Shown here: positions 6,562 to 7,832 of the stretch, one piece after another | Layout of the letters: every line of letters starts with the position of its first letter | Numbering within the stretch: the stretch's first letter is position 1 | From: Candidatus Equihabitans merdae | GTDB taxonomy: Bacteria; Bacillota; Clostridia; Lachnospirales; Lachnospiraceae | DNA length: 7,832 nucleotides | Assembly (NCBI GenBank): GCA_018065025.1 | Contig: JAGHUB010000051.1 | Span: 1 to 7,832 of the forward strand | Direction: 5' to 3' | Program-made: the position numbers and the translations under genes | The notes under the pieces: generated by a model | The model's input: the letters and a program-made list of their open reading frames with translations, nothing else | What the model was told of the DNA's origin: nothing | Database searches by the model: none

Positions 6562-6594
6562 AAAAAAACAGCAGGACCATCACGATCCTGCTGT
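6562..6594 (-). terminator. Intrinsic terminator of asnS
   Basis: On the minus strand an 11-bp stem (6594-6584 with 6578-6568, one T·G wobble) with a GTGAT loop is followed by a run of T's (6568-6562). It lies 17 bases beyond the asnS stop codon. Confidence 0.93.
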
Positions 6595-6611
6595 CTTAGG
6601 GAAATTACTTT

Positions 6612-7832
6612 TTAAAGTTCGCAGCTGCCTGTTGTTCTGGGGAAGGGCAGTACGTCACGGATGTTGCTGATACCTGTCAGGTACATGACGCAGCGTTCGA
6701 AGCCCAGACCGAAACCGGCGTGGCGTGTTGTACCGAACTTACGAAGATCTGTGTAGAACTCATAGGCCTTGGGATCCAGACCCAGCTCTTCCATACGAGC
6801 ATTCAGCTTATCGAAGTCATCTTCACGCTGAGAACCACCGATGATCTCACCGATACCCGGTACCAGGCAGTCCATAGCAGCAACAGTCTTGCCATCTTCG
6901 TTTAACTTCATATAGAAAGCTTTGATTTCCTTCGGATAATCGGTAACGAAAACCGGACCCTTGAAGTACTGTTCTGTCAGGTAACGTTCGTGCTCAGTCT
7001 GAAGGTCAACACCCCATGATACCGGATATTCGAACTTAACACCTGAATTCAGCAGGATGTCGATAGCTTCTGTATAAGTTACATGGTTGAACTTGGCATT
7101 GCGAACACCTTCCAGACGTTCGATCAGGCCCTTGTCAACGAACTTGTTGAAGAACTGCATCTCTTCCGGAGCATTTTCCAGAACATAGTTGATAACATAC
7201 TTCAGCATACCTTCAGCCAGAGCCATGTCATCTTCCAGATCGGCAAAGGCGATTTCCGGCTCGATCATCCAGAATTCGGCAGCGTGACGAGGTGTGTTGG
7301 AGTTTTCAGCACGGAATGTGGGGCCAAATGTATAAACATTTCTGAAGGCCTGTGCGAAAGTTTCAACATTGAGCTGACCGGATACTGTCAGATAGGTGTT
7401 CTTGCCGAAGAAGTCTTCGCTGTAATCAATCTTGCCATCTTCTGTCATGGGCAGGTTTTCCAGATCAAGAGTTGTGGCCTGGAACATTTCACCGGCACCT
7501 TCACAGTCAGAAGAAGTGATGATGGGTGTATGAACATAGACAAAACCTCTGTCCTGGAAATACTGATGGATAGCATAAGCGCACAGAGAACGTACGCGGA
7601 AAGCAGCCTGGAACAGGTTGGTACGTACTCTCAGATGAGGCATGGTACGCAGGAATTCCACAGAGTGACGTTTCTTCTGCAGAGGATAATCCGGTGTGGA
7701 AGTACCTTCGATGTCAACAGTATCAGCCTGAATTTCAAAGGGCTGACCGGCATTTGGAGTAGCAACCAGAGTACCTTTAACGATAACAGCAGAACCTACA
7801 TTCAGATGTGAAACTTCCTGGAAGTTGTCCAT
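6612..7832 (-). CDS. asnS: Asparaginyl-tRNA synthetase, C-terminal 406 residues (N-terminus outside the window)
   Basis: The enzyme charges tRNA-Asn with asparagine in the cytoplasm. The visible part aligns closely with bacterial AsnRS of the E. coli type (466 residues). It has the end of the OB-fold anticodon domain (about 1-40), the linker, and a class II catalytic domain. Recognisable blocks are GAGEMF (112-117), TLDLENLP (121-128), motif 2 FRAENSNT (173-180), GGSQRE (332-337), motif 3 GFGLGFER (373-380), and the C-terminal PFPRT near the end. The Met encoded at the window edge falls around residue 57 of the family, in the middle of the OB domain, so it is internal and not the true start. 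About 55-60 residues, the ribosome binding site and the promoter lie beyond 7832. It converges on asnA and ends in its own terminator. No internal defect was seen. Confidence 0.97.
   Translation of the reverse strand: MDNFQEVSHLNVGSAVIVKGTLVATPNAGQPFEIQADTVDIEGTSTPDYPLQKKRHSVEFLRTMPHLRVRTNLFQAAFRVRSLCAYAIHQYFQDRGFVYVHTPIITSSDCEGAGEMFQATTLDLENLPMTEDGKIDYSEDFFGKNTYLTVSGQLNVETFAQAFRNVYTFGPTFRAENSNTPRHAAEFWMIEPEIAFADLEDDMALAEGMLKYVINYVLENAPEEMQFFNKFVDKGLIERLEGVRNAKFNHVTYTEAIDILLNSGVKFEYPVSWGVDLQTEHERYLTEQYFKGPVFVTDYPKEIKAFYMKLNEDGKTVAAMDCLVPGIGEIIGGSQREDDFDKLNARMEELGLDPKAYEFYTDLRKFGTTRHAGFGLGFERCVMYLTGISNIRDVLPFPRTTGSCEL

Noticed and set aside
6323..6583. Minus-strand 86-codon frame in the GC-rich block
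   Set aside because: It starts inside the asnS terminator, has no ribosome binding site and an Arg/Ser-rich composition typical of noncoding GC-rich DNA.
7830..7832. ATG at the right edge as the true asnS start
   Set aside because: Comparison with the known AsnRS layout puts it inside the OB-fold domain; about 55-60 residues are missing.

Overview
The window looks like chromosomal DNA of a low-to-moderate GC anaerobic Bacillota (Firmicutes). This rests on three things: strong AGGAGG-type ribosome binding sites, a paired LmrC/LmrD (YfiB/YfiC)-like ABC exporter, and an ammonia-dependent asparagine synthetase. I cannot place it further from sequence alone; Negativicutes or Clostridia are guesses. 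It carries five recognisable protein genes (one cut by the right edge), the first 21 codons of an IS200-type transposase cut by the left edge, one tRNA, several terminators and promoters, and a repeat-rich gap of about 530 bp.

Layout. 1-132: left end of an IS200/IS605-family element, reading leftward, with its ribosome binding site buried in a 15-bp perfect hairpin. 214-372: a minus-strand tRNA-Val(GAC) unit with its own promoter and intrinsic terminator. 517-4740: a minus-strand three-gene operon. It begins with an exporter half with a degenerate nucleotide site, then the catalytically canonical partner half, then a small chagasin-like (I42) lipoprotein. The promoter has a consensus -35, a 17-bp spacer and a near-consensus -10, and sits so close to the first ATG that the mRNA should be leaderless. 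4741-4951: a divergent AT-rich promoter region. 4952-5959: asnA on the plus strand, ended by a strong terminator. 6036-6561: an intergenic block made of three 63-bp tandem repeats plus a stub, then a GC-rich segment of about 300 bp with nested hairpins. 6562-7832: asnS on the minus strand, converging on asnA, with its own terminator and its N-terminus outside the window.

How the genes fit together. The two ABC halves should form one heterodimeric exporter with a single fully competent ATP site, and the lipoprotein is translated from the same message. AsnA makes asparagine and AsnS loads it on tRNA-Asn, so the convergent pair covers supply and use of one amino acid. I found no clearly new defence or biosynthetic system. 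The points most worth checking are the leaderless exporter operon, the exporter plus chagasin-like lipoprotein pairing, and the 63-bp repeat array with the linked GC-rich structured block.
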